The notes: a model not told the origin generated them from the sequence alone. A stretch of 49,876 bases of DNA from [Bacillus] enclensis (GCF_001456935.1 NZ_KQ758494.1:1-49876), one strand, 5' to 3'; numbered from the stretch's first letter, positions 1 through 10,080 are shown. Made by a program: numbers and translations.

Positions 1-68
<68 letters not shown>

Positions 69-168
69 CAAAGAGTCATTTTTAAATGAACAACACGGCA
101 ATACCGGTATTCTTGACATCAATTCTTTATCTAGTTTTGAAGGAACAAACCCTTCAATTGAATATTCG

Positions 169-285
<117 letters not shown>

Positions 286-297
286 AAATAGAAAAAA

Positions 298-326
298 GGG
301 CAGCTCTTAGGAGTTGTTCTTTTTTT
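298..326 (+). terminator. Intrinsic terminator of the rRNA operon
   Basis: A GC-containing stem (CAGCTC pairing with GAGTTG, extended by G-U pairs, TTAG loop) runs straight into seven T residues. It sits 13 nt past 5S rRNA. Confidence 0.85.
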
Positions 327-563
327 GTGTTGTTGTATGGAGTAAAACGATAAAGGTATAGCAGTGTATAATGTTAACTAAAAACGTCTTCTCATTTATT
401 TTATTAAAAGCATCAAATTTCCTCCATTCAAGCCCGTTATTTGTCTATTTTAATAAAAAACCTCGGCCTGGTTGGAAAAGTAAGTCATGTTCTTATTAAA
501 AACGTGCCCATTTTGTATAAATATCAATAAATTGAGAATCAGGTTGGTGGCTAGATCCAAGAT

Positions 564-737
564 ATTATCGAAGATCGACTTTTTATTATCGAAATCAACG
601 AATGTATTATCGGAAATCGAACTTTTATTATCGAAACAGAAAATCCTTTTTTCAAATGCATTACGATATTATCGACTCCGTCTTCTTATTAGCGCAAACC
701 TGCATTTACTATCAAAACCGAAACTGAGACTTTATCA
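564..737. repeat. Degenerate phased array, period about 21 bp
   Basis: The heptamer ATTATCG starts at 564, 585, 606, 627 and 668. Weaker versions start at 688 (ATTAGCG), 708 (ACTATCA) and 731 (TTTATCA). The spacing is 21, 21, 21, about 2 x 20.5, 20, 20 and 23 bp. The material between the heptamers is only loosely conserved (AAATCGAnTTTTT-like). There are no conserved-repeat/variable-spacer units as in CRISPR. Function is unknown. A related array with 20-bp period is at 35731-35870. Confidence 0.7.
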
Positions 738-779
738 AGAGTCCAAATATATAACGCCTCCTTTAATATCGAATATGCC

Positions 780-960
780 AACCGGTAGATCAACCCCGTA
801 CCCGCCGCCAACAATCTCCTACAATACACCGACCTTCCATACCGGCAAACCATATCCGCCCTCTAACCAAGTTCCAACCCAACCACTAAAACATCACCCA
901 TTAACCCCCCACATCCCCAAAACATACACTATCCCAGGCAGCATCAAACACCCATCACAA
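780..960. other. G-depleted, C-rich tract in a gene-free region
   Basis: On the + strand this stretch is extremely poor in G: by direct count 841-960 has 52 C and 7 G. It directly follows the 21-bp array. An open frame (487-990) runs through both, but its composition follows the repeats and C-runs, it has only a weak Shine-Dalgarno and I recognise no domain, so I do not call it a gene. The rest of the 327-1103 gap holds an inverted repeat (399-409 with 448-458) and the ctsR control region. Confidence 0.55.
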
Positions 961-990
961 TCTCAAACAACATCCATTTTATACGTTTAA

Positions 991-1014
991 AAGTTTTCCA
1001 AAACAGGAAAACTT
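991..1014. repeat. Perfect 9-bp inverted repeat upstream of the ctsR promoter
   Basis: AAGTTTTCC (991-999) and GGAAAACTT (1006-1014) are perfect complements around a 6-nt loop. No T-run follows on the + strand; a short TTTT follows on the - strand. It could be a weak terminator for leftward transcription or a protein site. It lies about 20 bp before the -35 of ctsR. Confidence 0.5.
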
Positions 1015-1032
1015 CTAAGAGTGAGTTCTCAA

Positions 1033-1061
1033 TTGCAAAGTTCGGGGCTCGATTGTATAAT
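1033..1061 (+). promoter_or_regulatory. SigA promoter of the ctsR operon
   Basis: TTGCAA (1033-1038), a 17-bp spacer and a perfect TATAAT (1056-1061). Transcription should start near 1068, inside the CtsR operator, and read ctsR-mcsA-mcsB-clpC. Confidence 0.85.
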
Positions 1062-1064
1062 TAT

Positions 1065-1088
1065 AGTCAAATATAGTCAAAGTCAAAA
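1065..1088 (+). promoter_or_regulatory. CtsR operator (tandem heptads)
   Basis: AGTCAAA occurs at 1065-1071 and 1075-1081 separated by 3 bp, the known CtsR recognition layout, followed at once by a third partial heptad (GTCAAAA, 1082-1088). It overlaps the expected transcription start, so bound CtsR would block its own operon, as in B. subtilis. Confidence 0.9.
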
Positions 1089-1103
1089 TGAGGAGGAGGT
1101 CTG

Positions 1104-1565
1104 ATGAGGAACATTTCCGACATCATTGAAAATTATTTAAAGAATGTTTTGGATCTCAGTGAAAGTGAAATAGTCGAAATAAAAAGAAGCGAAATTGCGG
1201 ATAAGTTTCAATGTGTTCCTTCTCAAATTAATTATGTGATCAATACCCGTTTCACAATCGAGAGAGGGTATGTGGTTGAGAGTAAAAGGGGCGGAGGGGG
1301 CTATATCCGGATTATGAAGGTAAAGGCCCATGATCAGGTCCATCTTATAGATCAGCTTGTATCACTGGTGACGAAAGCGGTCAGTCAAACTACGGCAGCA
1401 GATATTATTTTCAGACTGGTAGAGGAAGATATCATTTCTGCGCGGGAAGCCAAGATCATGCTGAGCGTAATGGATCGTTCCGTGATCATGGTTGAATTGC
1501 CTGAAAGGGATATACTGCGCGGCAGAATGTTAAAGGCTATGCTTGATAGCTTGAAGTATGAGTAA
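1104..1565 (+). CDS. ctsR: CtsR, heat-shock transcription repressor
   Basis: A 153-aa repressor of class III heat-shock genes (clp family) that releases DNA on heat or protein stress. The N-terminal half is the winged helix-turn-helix. The glycine-rich wing is intact (Gly63-Gly66), preceded by Arg62, the residue that in related CtsR proteins contacts DNA and is phosphorylated by McsB. The C-terminal half (about 75-150) is the dimerisation helical bundle. A strong AGGAGGAGG site precedes the ATG. It is the first gene of ctsR-mcsA-mcsB-clpC and should be autoregulated through the operator at 1065-1088. Length and sequence are typical of the family. Confidence 0.97.
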   Translation: MRNISDIIENYLKNVLDLSESEIVEIKRSEIADKFQCVPSQINYVINTRFTIERGYVVESKRGGGGYIRIMKVKAHDQVHLIDQLVSLVTKAVSQTTAADIIFRLVEEDIISAREAKIMLSVMDRSVIMVELPERDILRGRMLKAMLDSLKYE

Positions 1566-1583
1566 GGTTGAGAGGTGAGTTGG

Positions 1584-2132
1584 ATGATATGTCAAGAATG
1601 CAATGAGAGGCCGGCCACTCTTCATTTTACAAAAGTGGTGAACGGGGAAAAGACGGAAGTGCATTTGTGTGAACACTGTGCCCAGGACAAGGGAGATCAG
1701 TTTATGTTTGATTCTTCACCTGGATTTTCAGTTAACAACTTATTGGCCGGACTCCTTAATATATCACCTGCCTTAAAGCAGGCGAAAACTTCAGAGGTTC
1801 CTCAGCAAGAGGTTTTACAATGTGAAAAATGCAAGATGACGTTTCAGCAGTTCGTCAAAGTGGGGCGGTTTGGATGTGCTCACTGTTACGAGACCTTCAA
1901 ATCCCAGCTTGATCCCATTTTAAAAAGAGTGCACAGCGGCAATGTCGAACATCACGGGAAAGTTCCCGAACGAATGGGCGGGGCCATCCATATAAAGAAA
2001 AAGATTCTGGAATTGAGGACAGATTTACAGAACTCGATCGAAAATGAGGAGTTTGAGAAAGCGGCCGAAATCAGAGATGAAATCCGCTCCCTTGAAAAAG
2101 AGGTTAAAAAAGAGGGAGGGGATGCGCAATGA
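1584..2132 (+). CDS. mcsA: McsA, activator of the McsB arginine kinase
   Basis: A zinc-finger protein that binds and activates McsB and acts as its adaptor. Paired CxxC motifs are visible at the N-terminus (MICQEC, then CEHC) and in the middle (CEKC, CAHC), and a UVR motif lies at the C-terminus ([11 protein letters not shown]). I chose the ATG at 1584, giving 182 aa beginning MICQEC like other McsA proteins, with the Shine-Dalgarno GAGGTGA just upstream; an in-frame GTG at 1575 would add three residues but lies within that ribosome site. It overlaps mcsB by 4 nt (ATGA), so the two are probably translationally coupled. Confidence 0.94.
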   Translation: MICQECNERPATLHFTKVVNGEKTEVHLCEHCAQDKGDQFMFDSSPGFSVNNLLAGLLNISPALKQAKTSEVPQQEVLQCEKCKMTFQQFVKVGRFGCAHCYETFKSQLDPILKRVHSGNVEHHGKVPERMGGAIHIKKKILELRTDLQNSIENEEFEKAAEIRDEIRSLEKEVKKEGGDAQ

Positions 2133-3211
2133 GTCTTGAGAGATTCTTAAGTAATGCCGTCAGCTCTTGGATGAATGATGAAGGTCCGAATTCGGATATC
2201 GTACTCAGCTCCCGGGTCCGACTAGCCCGCAATTTTACCGATTTCCGTTTCTCAACGCTGTATTCAGCGGAAGAAGCGAAAGAAATTGTGAGCACGGTGA
2301 GGGGTAAAGTCCCTCATTACCCAAAAGCTTTAGGTCAATTAGAATTTCTGGCCACGAATGAGATTCAACCTCTTCAAAAAAGGGTATTGATGGAGAAACA
2401 CCTCATTAGTCCGAATTTAGCGGAAAACGAGAATGAAGGTGCAGTTCTTTTATCAAATGAAGAAGATGTAAGCATTATGATAAACGAAGAAGACCATATT
2501 CGAATACAGTGTCTATATCCGGGATTGCAGCTGAAAGAAGCGTTGAACCGGGCCAATGAAATCGACGATTGGTTTGAAAGTGAATTCGATTATGCGTTTG
2601 ATGAGAAACACGGATACTTAACGACGTGCCCGACGAATGTTGGCACGGGCCTCAGGGCCTCTGTCATGATGCACCTTCCCGGGCTTGTACTGACCCAGCA
2701 GTTGAACCGCATCATTCCTGCTATCAACCAGCTCGGGCTGGTGGTGAGGGGTATTTACGGTGAAGGAAGTGAAGCCCTCGGAAACATCTTTCAAATTTCG
2801 AATCAGATCACGTTAGGAAAATCTGAAGAGGATATTGTGGAAGACTTATTAAGCGTCGTAAGGCAGATCATCGAAAAAGAAGAGTCCGCACGGGAAGCAT
2901 TAGTCAAGACATCAAACATACAATTAGAAGACAGAGTGTTCCGGTCTCTCGGGGTGCTCGAACACAGCCGCATCATCGAGTCCAAGGAAGCAGCGAAATG
3001 TTTATCCGATGTAAGACTTGGAATCGATTTAGGATACATCAAAAACATATCCAAGAATATATTGAATGAACTAATGATTTTGACTCAGCCGGGGTTCCTT
3101 CAGCAATACTCGGGAGGGCCCCTCAGACCGAATGAACGAGACATAAGAAGGTCTTCTTTGATACGAGAGCGAATTAAATTAGATAAAGACGCATGTGAGG
3201 AGGAAGAATAA
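2129..3211 (+). CDS. mcsB: McsB, protein-arginine kinase
   Basis: A 360-aa kinase that phosphorylates arginine side chains on CtsR and on misfolded proteins, marking the latter for ClpCP. It has the phosphagen (guanidino) kinase fold: SSRVRLARN near residue 27, the NEEDHIRIQ loop and the [10 protein letters not shown] active-site loop with Cys167, matching the key cysteine of B. subtilis McsB. The C-terminal part corresponds to the phosphoarginine-binding domain. It starts within the end of mcsA and ends 1 nt before the chosen clpC start, consistent with one stress-induced unit. Confidence 0.97.
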   Translation: MSLERFLSNAVSSWMNDEGPNSDIVLSSRVRLARNFTDFRFSTLYSAEEAKEIVSTVRGKVPHYPKALGQLEFLATNEIQPLQKRVLMEKHLISPNLAENENEGAVLLSNEEDVSIMINEEDHIRIQCLYPGLQLKEALNRANEIDDWFESEFDYAFDEKHGYLTTCPTNVGTGLRASVMMHLPGLVLTQQLNRIIPAINQLGLVVRGIYGEGSEALGNIFQISNQITLGKSEEDIVEDLLSVVRQIIEKEESAREALVKTSNIQLEDRVFRSLGVLEHSRIIESKEAAKCLSDVRLGIDLGYIKNISKNILNELMILTQPGFLQQYSGGPLRPNERDIRRSSLIRERIKLDKDACEEEE

Positions 3212-3212
3212 T

Positions 3213-5654
3213 ATGATGTTTGGTCGATTTACAGAAAGAGCACAAAAGGTATTGGCACTTGCTCAAGAAGAAGCAATCCGCTTGGCGCACAGTAATATTG
3301 GCACTGAACATATTTTATTGGGACTTGTCCGTGAAGGCGAAGGTATTGCAGCAAAAGCTTTGACTGCACTGGGACTAAGCCCGGAAAAAATCCAGAAGGA
3401 AGTAGAAGGCCTCATCGGGAAAGGCACCGAGAAGTCCCAGACGATCCACTATACACCGAGAGCGAAGAAGGTCATCGAACTGTCGATGGATGAAGCGCGC
3501 AAGCTTGGCCACTCATATGTAGGTACGGAACATATTTTACTCGGTTTGATCCGTGAAGGTGAAGGCGTGGCAGCGAGAGTACTTGGAAACCTCGGCGTCA
3601 GCTTGAATAAGGCAAGGCAGCAGGTGCTTCAGCTTCTTGGCAGTAATGATTCGAACAATCATCAGGGAGGCGGCAGCACCAATGCGAACACCCCGACGCT
3701 AGACAGCCTGGCCCGTGATTTGACTGCAATTGCCCGTGAAGGAAGCCTTGATCCCGTTATCGGGCGAAGCAAGGAAATCCAGCGTGTCATCGAGGTATTG
3801 AGCCGACGCACGAAAAACAACCCGGTACTGATCGGGGAGCCCGGCGTAGGTAAAACGGCGATTGCAGAAGGGCTTGCCCAGCAGATCATCGCTAACGAAG
3901 TTCCGGAGATCCTCCGTGACAAGCGCGTTATGACGCTCGATATGGGAACGGTTGTTGCGGGTACGAAATACCGCGGAGAGTTTGAAGACCGCCTGAAGAA
4001 AGTGATGGATGAAATCCGTCAGGCAGGAAACATCATCCTCTTCATCGATGAGCTTCATACCTTGATCGGTGCCGGCGGGGCAGAGGGAGCGATCGATGCT
4101 TCCAATATCCTTAAACCGTCACTTGCACGCGGTGAACTTCAATGTATCGGCGCGACTACGCTTGATGAGTACCGCAAGTATATTGAAAAGGATGCAGCCC
4201 TCGAACGCCGCTTCCAGCCTATCCAGGTGAATGAGCCGACAGCAGAGGAGTCCATCCAGATCTTGAAGGGTCTCCGTGACCGCTATGAAGCCCACCACCG
4301 TGTATCGATCACGGATCATGCAATTGAGGCTGCGGTCAAATTATCAGACCGTTACATTTCAGACCGGTTCCTGCCGGATAAAGCGATTGATTTAATAGAT
4401 GAAGCAGGCTCTAAAGTCCGCCTTCGTTCATATACAACCCCTCCGAATCTGAAGGAGCTTGAATCAAAGCTTGAAGAGATCCGCAAAGAAAAAGATGCTG
4501 CGGTTCAAAGCCAGGAGTTTGAAAAAGCCGCGTCACTTCGGGATACAGAGCAGAAGCTTCGCGAAGAGCTGGAAGAGACCAAGAATACGTGGAAAGAAAA
4601 GCAGGGACAGGAAAATACAGAGGTGACCGTCGAAGATATCGCGACAGTCGTATCAAACTGGACGGGAGTGCCTGTATCTAAACTTGCGCAGACAGAAACG
4701 GACCGTCTGTTGAAGCTCGAAGAAATCCTTCATTCAAGGGTGATCGGCCAGTCTGAAGCGGTAGTGGCCGTTTCAAAAGCTGTACGCCGTGCCCGCGCTG
4801 GACTGAAGGACCCTAAGCGTCCGATCGGTTCCTTCATATTCCTCGGGCCTACCGGTGTAGGGAAGACCGAGCTTGCCCGCGCGCTCGCAGAGTCCATGTT
4901 CGGTGATGAGGAAGCGATGATCCGGATTGACATGTCCGAGTACATGGAAAAGCATTCGACTTCAAGACTCGTCGGGTCTCCTCCAGGCTACGTGGGGTAC
5001 GATGAAGGCGGACAGCTGACGGAAAAAGTGCGCCGCAAGCCTTACTCCGTCATCCTGCTGGATGAGATTGAAAAAGCTCACCCGGATGTCTTCAATATCC
5101 TGCTTCAAGTACTTGAAGACGGGCGATTGACTGACTCGAAAGGCAGAACGGTCGACTTCAGGAATACTGTGCTCATCATGACATCGAACGTCGGTGCACA
5201 GTCGCTGAAGAGCAATAAGTATGTCGGCTTCAACATCCAGGATGGAAAAGAAGATTACAAAGATATGAAAGGGAAGGTCATGGAAGAGCTTAAGAGAGCA
5301 TTCCGTCCCGAGTTCCTTAACCGTATCGATGAAATCATCGTCTTCCACTCTTTAGAGAAAGATCATTTAAAAGAAATCGTCACGCTGATGTCCGATCAGC
5401 TAACAAAACGCCTGAAGGAACAGGATATCCATATCGAGCTGTCATCCGCTGCAAAAGAAAAGATTGCGGATGAAGGATTCGATCCTGAATACGGGGCCAG
5501 ACCGCTGCGCCGTGCGATTCAAAAGCACGTCGAAGATAAGCTGTCAGAAGAGCTTCTCAGAGGAAAAGTCCTGACAGGCCAAAATATCCTGATAGACGTC
5601 GAAGATAAAGAATTCGTCGTAAAAGTAAAAGAAGAAGCAAATACCACTACCTAA
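3213..5654 (+). CDS. clpC: ClpC, AAA+ unfoldase of the ClpCP protease
   Basis: An 813-aa Hsp100 ATPase that unfolds substrates, including arginine-phosphorylated proteins, and feeds them to ClpP. Order of parts: two Clp-N repeats (about 1-145), first AAA+ module with Walker A GEPGVGKT (about 208), a coiled middle region with a UVR motif ([11 protein letters not shown]), second AAA+ module with Walker A GPTGVGKT (about 545), and the VGF loop (about 671) used to dock on ClpP. The start is the first ATG of MMFGRF, as in other ClpC proteins, served by GTGAGGAGGAA at the end of mcsB; an in-frame GTG at 3195 lies at this ribosome site. A strong terminator follows. Confidence 0.98.
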   Translation: MMFGRFTERAQKVLALAQEEAIRLAHSNIGTEHILLGLVREGEGIAAKALTALGLSPEKIQKEVEGLIGKGTEKSQTIHYTPRAKKVIELSMDEARKLGHSYVGTEHILLGLIREGEGVAARVLGNLGVSLNKARQQVLQLLGSNDSNNHQGGGSTNANTPTLDSLARDLTAIAREGSLDPVIGRSKEIQRVIEVLSRRTKNNPVLIGEPGVGKTAIAEGLAQQIIANEVPEILRDKRVMTLDMGTVVAGTKYRGEFEDRLKKVMDEIRQAGNIILFIDELHTLIGAGGAEGAIDASNILKPSLARGELQCIGATTLDEYRKYIEKDAALERRFQPIQVNEPTAEESIQILKGLRDRYEAHHRVSITDHAIEAAVKLSDRYISDRFLPDKAIDLIDEAGSKVRLRSYTTPPNLKELESKLEEIRKEKDAAVQSQEFEKAASLRDTEQKLREELEETKNTWKEKQGQENTEVTVEDIATVVSNWTGVPVSKLAQTETDRLLKLEEILHSRVIGQSEAVVAVSKAVRRARAGLKDPKRPIGSFIFLGPTGVGKTELARALAESMFGDEEAMIRIDMSEYMEKHSTSRLVGSPPGYVGYDEGGQLTEKVRRKPYSVILLDEIEKAHPDVFNILLQVLEDGRLTDSKGRTVDFRNTVLIMTSNVGAQSLKSNKYVGFNIQDGKEDYKDMKGKVMEELKRAFRPEFLNRIDEIIVFHSLEKDHLKEIVTLMSDQLTKRLKEQDIHIELSSAAKEKIADEGFDPEYGARPLRRAIQKHVEDKLSEELLRGKVLTGQNILIDVEDKEFVVKVKEEANTTT

Positions 5655-5664
5655 TCACCTGGTG

Positions 5665-5706
5665 AAAAGAGGTACACGTACAAGAAAGGCGTGTACCTCT
5701 TTTTTG
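5665..5706 (+). terminator. Intrinsic terminator after clpC
   Basis: A perfect long stem (AAAAGAGGTACACG with CGTGTACCTCTTTT) around an 11-nt loop ends in a T-run. It closes the CtsR-controlled unit; in B. subtilis radA and disA are partly read through from clpC. Confidence 0.92.
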
Positions 5707-5749
5707 ATAATTTATTATTGATGATTTGTTGGGATTTCTTAATCTGCTC

Positions 5750-6009
5750 CAGCGGTTGATTGGAGTGCAAGACGAAGACTCCTGCGGGAGAAGTGGCCAA
5801 TGTGAGACCTGTCTAGCTGCGGGGCTTAGAGGCACATGACATAAGTCAATTCGCCCAAGAAGGCAGAGAACGCCTTCATGGCCGATTCGCCTTATGCCAC
5901 CCGCCTCTGAGCAAAGCCCCTCCGCTTTTCCGACCCGCAGGCGAAGCCGAGGAGGCTCACGGGCTACCCGCGGAAAGCGAAGTCTTGCACGGAAATCAAA
6001 AGCGGTATT
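5750..6009. repeat. Intergenic hairpin repeat, copy A (outer element with core)
   Basis: About 260 bp with imperfect terminal inverted repeats: the left arm starts TTGATTGGAGTGCAAGAC and the right arm is its near-complement, ending GTCTTGCACGGAAATCAA. A second palindrome, the core (about 5811-5932), is nested inside; its arms carry GGGGCTT, AGAGGC, CATAAG and GAAGGC with their complements. It lies just after the clpC terminator, in the 5707-6152 gap. A reverse 10-mer GTGCAAGACT at 6014-6023 mirrors AGTCTTGCAC at 5981-5990. No transposase is encoded. Copies B, C and D are at 10081, 11715 and 22293. Confidence 0.85.
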
Positions 6010-6152
6010 GTAAGTGCAAGACTGGAAATCTTTCATACATACACCCGAAGGGCTTTTCATTGAAAGGATTACACAAAATCGTTACAATCAATCCAATAGG
6101 ATTGGTATGAATCGACGTTCGTTAAAATAGAGTAGAAGAGGAGAAGACTGAT

Positions 6153-7529
6153 TTGGCAAAGAAAAAGACGAAATTTGTATGTTCTTCGTGCGGATACGAA
6201 TCTCCTAAATGGATGGGGAAATGTCCAGGGTGCGGTGAGTGGAATACGATGGTAGAAGAGGTGGCCATCACCGGGAAACAGCCCAGGGCTGCTTTTATGC
6301 ACAGCGAGAAAACGGGACCTTCGAAGGCTGAGAAACTATCATCCATCGAAACCAGACAGGAGCCGCGGGTACTGACCGAATCCCGGGAATTGAACCGGGT
6401 CCTCGGCGGCGGTGTTGTACCTGGCTCGCTGGTTTTAATAGGGGGAGATCCGGGTATAGGGAAATCTACTTTACTGCTTCAGGTTTCCTCGCAGCTGGCA
6501 CAGCAAAATCAGAAAGTCTTGTATATTTCAGGGGAAGAATCGATCAAGCAGACAAAACTGCGAGCTGATCGATTGAATATAAAGGGCGACGAACTATATA
6601 TTTATGCAGAAACTAATTTGGAATCCATCCACCAGACGATCGAGCATCTGGAGCCTGATTTTGTGATCATCGACTCCATACAGACGATTTATCATCCTGA
6701 AGTGACATCCGCCCCGGGCAGCGTTTCCCAGGTTCGTGAATGTACGGCGGATTTGATGAGAATCGGAAAAACGAAAGGCATTGCGATCTTCATTGTGGGG
6801 CATGTTACTAAAGAAGGTTCGATTGCAGGACCGAGACTGCTCGAACATATGGTTGATACGGTTCTTTATTTTGAAGGAGAGCGCCATCATTCCTATCGTA
6901 TTTTAAGAGCGGTGAAAAACCGTTTTGGATCGACGAATGAGATGGGTATATTCGAAATGAAAGAATTGGGGCTTGAAGAGGTGGCCAATCCTTCTGAGAT
7001 ATTCCTTGAGGAGCGTTCTGAAGGAGCGACAGGATCCACCGTCGTCGCTTCGATGGAAGGGACGCGGCCTGTGCTTGTTGAAATCCAGGCGCTGGTCACG
7101 CCGACAAGTTTTAATAATCCGCGCCGTATGGCGACCGGGATCGAGCACAGCCGGGTTTCCTTGATCATGGCTGTATTGGAGAAGCGTGTGGGAATGCTCT
7201 TGCAGCAGCAGGATGCCTATCTCAAAGTGGCCGGCGGGGTGAAGCTTGACGAACCGGCAATCGACTTGGCGGTGGCTGCGAGCATCGCTTCCAGTTTCCG
7301 GGATAAAGCTTCCAACCCCCATGACTGCATCATCGGGGAAGTAGGGCTTACCGGTGAGATCAGGAGAGTTTCGAGAATTGAACAACGGGTCCAGGAAGCA
7401 GCCAAATTAGGGTTCAAACGTGTGATCGTACCCCAAAATAATTTGAGCGGATGGCACCCGCCTTCTGATATCAATGTAGTGGGAGTAGCCACGATAAATG
7501 AGGCATTGTCCCTTATTTTAGGAGGATAA
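6153..7529 (+). CDS. radA: RadA, branch-migration ATPase for DNA repair
   Basis: A 458-aa RecA-like protein that helps process recombination intermediates. It has an N-terminal C4 zinc finger (Cys10, 13, 24, 27), a RecA core with Walker [11 protein letters not shown], the RadA-specific KNRFG motif (around residue 254), and a C-terminal Lon-protease-like domain. The start is TTG, placed by the GAAGAGGAGAAG ribosome site and by the [11 protein letters not shown]-terminus usual for the family. It is separated from clpC by a terminator and repeat A, so it probably has its own promoter; the best candidate I see (-35 TTGGTA at 6102, -10 TAAAAT at 6123) has a short 15-bp spacer and is not called. 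disA follows 6 nt downstream. Confidence 0.97.
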   Translation: MAKKKTKFVCSSCGYESPKWMGKCPGCGEWNTMVEEVAITGKQPRAAFMHSEKTGPSKAEKLSSIETRQEPRVLTESRELNRVLGGGVVPGSLVLIGGDPGIGKSTLLLQVSSQLAQQNQKVLYISGEESIKQTKLRADRLNIKGDELYIYAETNLESIHQTIEHLEPDFVIIDSIQTIYHPEVTSAPGSVSQVRECTADLMRIGKTKGIAIFIVGHVTKEGSIAGPRLLEHMVDTVLYFEGERHHSYRILRAVKNRFGSTNEMGIFEMKELGLEEVANPSEIFLEERSEGATGSTVVASMEGTRPVLVEIQALVTPTSFNNPRRMATGIEHSRVSLIMAVLEKRVGMLLQQQDAYLKVAGGVKLDEPAIDLAVAASIASSFRDKASNPHDCIIGEVGLTGEIRRVSRIEQRVQEAAKLGFKRVIVPQNNLSGWHPPSDINVVGVATINEALSLILGG

Positions 7530-7535
7530 AGAGGT

Positions 7536-8606
7536 ATGGAAGAGAAAAAAACCGAGAAATCGATTTCTGATATATTGCAGTTTGTCGCGCCCGGTGCGCC
7601 GATCAGAGAGGGTATAGATAATGTGCTTCGGGCAAAAACGGGAGGGCTGATCGTTGTCGGTTATAATGACAAAGTCAGATCTGTGGTCGATGGCGGATTT
7701 CATATTAACAGCCCTTTTTCCCCGAGCTATTTGTATGAACTTGCAAAGATGGACGGCGCGATTATTTTAAATGATGCCGGTACGAAGATTCTGTATGCCA
7801 ATGCCCAGCTGGCTCCTGATGTGTACGTGCCTTCCACTGAAACCGGAATGAGGCACCGGACGGCGGAGAGGGTTGCGAGGCAGACAAATGCCCTCGTGAT
7901 TGCCATTTCACAGAGACGCAATGTCATAACGCTTTATCAGGGTGGTTTCCGATATGCGCTCAAGGATATTTCGGTTATTTTAACAAAGGCAAATCAGGCC
8001 ATTCAGACATTGGAAAAGTACAAAGTCGTACTTGATCAGAGTATTTCAAATCTGTCTGTCCTGGAGTTTGAAGAGCTTGTCACCTATGGCGACCTTCTTC
8101 AGGTACTTCACCGATTTGAGATGGTTCTGCGCATCAAGAATGAACTGCTGACGTACCTGAGTGAGCTTGGGACGGAAGGAAGGCTGATCCGCCTGCAGAT
8201 GAATGAGCTGCTTGCGGACATTGAAGAGGAAGCGATGCTCATCATCAGGGATTATGCACATAACCGGGACATCAAGCCATTTGAAGTGCTGTATAAATTC
8301 CAGGAACTTGTACACTCTGAGGTACTCGATGATAATGTCCTCCTAAAACTTCTCGGCCACCATGGCTATGTGCATCACGATGATGCCATCTGCCCGCGGG
8401 GATACCGCGTGCTGAATAAGATCCCCCGTCTTCCGATTGTCATCATTGAAAACCTGATCACGGAATTCGAGTCACTGCCGAAAGTGTGCAGTGCTTCAGT
8501 GGATGACCTGGACGAAGTGGAAGGAATCGGGGAAGTAAGGGCAAGAAAAATCAAAGAAGGTCTCAAACTCATAAAAGAACAGACGTTCGCAGACCGTCAA
8601 TTGTAA
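7536..8606 (+). CDS. disA: DisA, DNA-scanning diadenylate cyclase
   Basis: A 356-aa enzyme that makes c-di-AMP from two ATP and scans DNA for branched structures. The DAC catalytic domain carries Asp73-Gly74-Ala75 and the RHRTA motif (106-110), both needed for catalysis. A helical linker follows, then a C-terminal helix-hairpin-helix DNA-binding domain ([12 protein letters not shown] near 340). It lies 6 nt after radA; RadA is known to bind and restrain DisA in B. subtilis, so the pairing is functional. Both catalytic motifs are intact. Confidence 0.97.
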   Translation: MEEKKTEKSISDILQFVAPGAPIREGIDNVLRAKTGGLIVVGYNDKVRSVVDGGFHINSPFSPSYLYELAKMDGAIILNDAGTKILYANAQLAPDVYVPSTETGMRHRTAERVARQTNALVIAISQRRNVITLYQGGFRYALKDISVILTKANQAIQTLEKYKVVLDQSISNLSVLEFEELVTYGDLLQVLHRFEMVLRIKNELLTYLSELGTEGRLIRLQMNELLADIEEEAMLIIRDYAHNRDIKPFEVLYKFQELVHSEVLDDNVLLKLLGHHGYVHHDDAICPRGYRVLNKIPRLPIVIIENLITEFESLPKVCSASVDDLDEVEGIGEVRARKIKEGLKLIKEQTFADRQL

Positions 8607-8610
8607 AAGC

Positions 8611-8639
8611 TAGTCATAAAGGCCCTGTTATGGTACAAT
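8611..8639 (+). promoter_or_regulatory. Candidate extended -10 promoter for yacL
   Basis: TACAAT at 8634-8639 is preceded by TGG (extended -10 form TGnTACAAT), with a weak TAGTCA 17 bp upstream. It is 180 bp before yacL. An alternative is the TATAAT at 8794-8799, which lacks a -35 and would leave almost no leader. Confidence 0.4.
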
Positions 8640-8819
8640 GGTATCTTTTTCAAAAAATTGACAGTCAGACCCGGACATGTTAGCCTTTTTTTAAGACCCT
8701 CATTAGAATTGGGTCCACTGTATCAAAATATTTCTTTTGGGTTAAATTCACGAAGTTTTCCTATTTCGGACGTTTTAAAAATAGTAAATTGTTTATAATG
8801 AGTAGGAGGAGGTGAGGGA

Positions 8820-9911
8820 ATGTTAAAGAATATCGTGAAAGCATGCTTCCTTATCGTAGGCGGGACACTTGGGATCTTTCTTCTTCCCGAATTGTTAACC
8901 GTACTAAATTTATCTGACATTCCTTTGTTAAATAACCCTTATATGACTGCCATATTTGGTGCCATTATCTTTTATATTCTTACGTTTTGGGCGGTCGAGT
9001 ACGTAGTCAATTTCGTTAAGTGGTTTGAAGATAGTCTTGTAAAGGCGCCTGTAACTGATTTATTATTCGGAAGCCTCGGCTTGATTATCGGACTTTTTGT
9101 AGCTTATTTATTTGGTATTCCTTTTAACCAGATGGAAATTCCGATCGTGAACACGGTCGTTCCCATTCTATTAACTTTGATTCTTGGTTATCTGGGATTC
9201 CAGGTTGGCTTTAAAAAGAGAGATGAACTGATGAACCTGTTTCCGGCTGCCGGCAAAGGCAGGAAAAAGGGGTCTGAGGAAGACCTTGAAGAAAACGGGG
9301 TTAAAACACTTAAGATTTTGGATACAAGCGTAATCATCGACGGACGTATCGCGGATATCTGTCAGACCGGATTCCTTGAAGGAATCGTTGTCATTCCTCA
9401 ATTTGTCTTGGAAGAGCTTCAGCATATTGCCGATTCATCGGATGTGTTAAAACGAAACCGTGGACGAAGAGGACTTGATATCTTAAACCGTATCCAGAAA
9501 GAACTGCCGGTCGAGGTTCAGATTTACGAAGGAGACTTTGAAGAAATCCAGGAAGTTGATTCGAAGCTTGTGAAACTGGCAAAGCTTACGAACGGCATCG
9601 TCGTGACAAATGACTTCAACCTGAATAAAGTCTGCGATCTTCAAAGTGTACAAGTATTAAATATCAATGATCTTGCAAATGCCGTGAAGCCTGTTGTCCT
9701 CCCTGGAGAGGAATTGAAGGTCCAGGTGATAAAAGACGGTAAGGAACATAATCAAGGTATCGCATACTTGGACGATGGAACGATGATCGTCGTCGAAGAA
9801 GGCCGCAACTACATCGGCAAATACATCGACGTCCTTGTAACAAGCGTCCTGCAAACATCCGCAGGCCGAATGATCTTCGCCAAACCCAAACAACTCGAAA
9901 AAGCACTCTAA
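8820..9911 (+). CDS. yacL: Membrane PIN/TRAM-domain protein (YacL family)
   Basis: A 363-aa protein with about four hydrophobic membrane segments in residues 1-135, a PIN nuclease-like domain (about 160-290) beginning at [11 protein letters not shown] with conserved acidic residues (also [10 protein letters not shown]), and a C-terminal TRAM domain (about 300-360) likely to bind RNA. The ATG has a strong AGGAGGTGAGGG site. The family is widespread in Bacillota next to disA and ispD; its target and physiological role are not established to my knowledge. A terminator follows. Confidence 0.93.
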   Translation: MLKNIVKACFLIVGGTLGIFLLPELLTVLNLSDIPLLNNPYMTAIFGAIIFYILTFWAVEYVVNFVKWFEDSLVKAPVTDLLFGSLGLIIGLFVAYLFGIPFNQMEIPIVNTVVPILLTLILGYLGFQVGFKKRDELMNLFPAAGKGRKKGSEEDLEENGVKTLKILDTSVIIDGRIADICQTGFLEGIVVIPQFVLEELQHIADSSDVLKRNRGRRGLDILNRIQKELPVEVQIYEGDFEEIQEVDSKLVKLAKLTNGIVVTNDFNLNKVCDLQSVQVLNINDLANAVKPVVLPGEELKVQVIKDGKEHNQGIAYLDDGTMIVVEEGRNYIGKYIDVLVTSVLQTSAGRMIFAKPKQLEKAL

Positions 9912-9963
9912 CAAATAAAAGTGGAAGCGGCTTGCCGTCCAAGCTGAACAATATCAATAAACC

Positions 9964-10010
9964 AAGTCAGTCTGAAAGGTCTCCAAATCTTTCAGGCTGG
10001 CTTATTTTAT
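9964..10010 (+). terminator. Intrinsic terminator after yacL
   Basis: A long stem (AAGTCAG, CTGAAAG and their complements CTTTCAG, CTGgCTT) leads into a TTATTTTAT tract. Here yacL is therefore split from ispD, which has its own promoter. Confidence 0.75.
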
Positions 10011-10080
10011 AACTTTTATTGGCAGATTTCACTGGAAGAAATTATACATATTGTATAGCGGAAGTGTATCAGGCCATACC

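Noticed and set aside
100..111. Palindrome AATACCGGTATT in the 23S-5S spacer
   Set aside because: Short and probably part of rRNA precursor processing; nothing else supports a distinct feature.
487..990. 167-codon open frame between 5S rRNA and ctsR
   Set aside because: It spans the 21-bp array and the C-rich tract, its residue pattern follows DNA repetition, only a weak ribosome site precedes it and no domain is recognisable. Its stop is followed by a hairpin, but this alone is not enough to call a gene.
327..1103. tRNA gene cluster expected after an rRNA operon
   Set aside because: No cloverleaf, anticodon arm or TTCGA-type T-arm pattern was found after 5S rRNA; the terminator follows directly.
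3662..3922. Many antisense open frames opposite clpC, radA, rpoC and ribosomal genes
   Set aside because: They are mirror effects of strong codon bias in the real genes and lack ribosome sites and recognisable domains.
5647..6060. Reverse-strand open frame over repeat A (and similar ones over B and C)
   Set aside because: Explained by the palindromic repeat sequence; no ribosome site and no consistent boundaries between copies.
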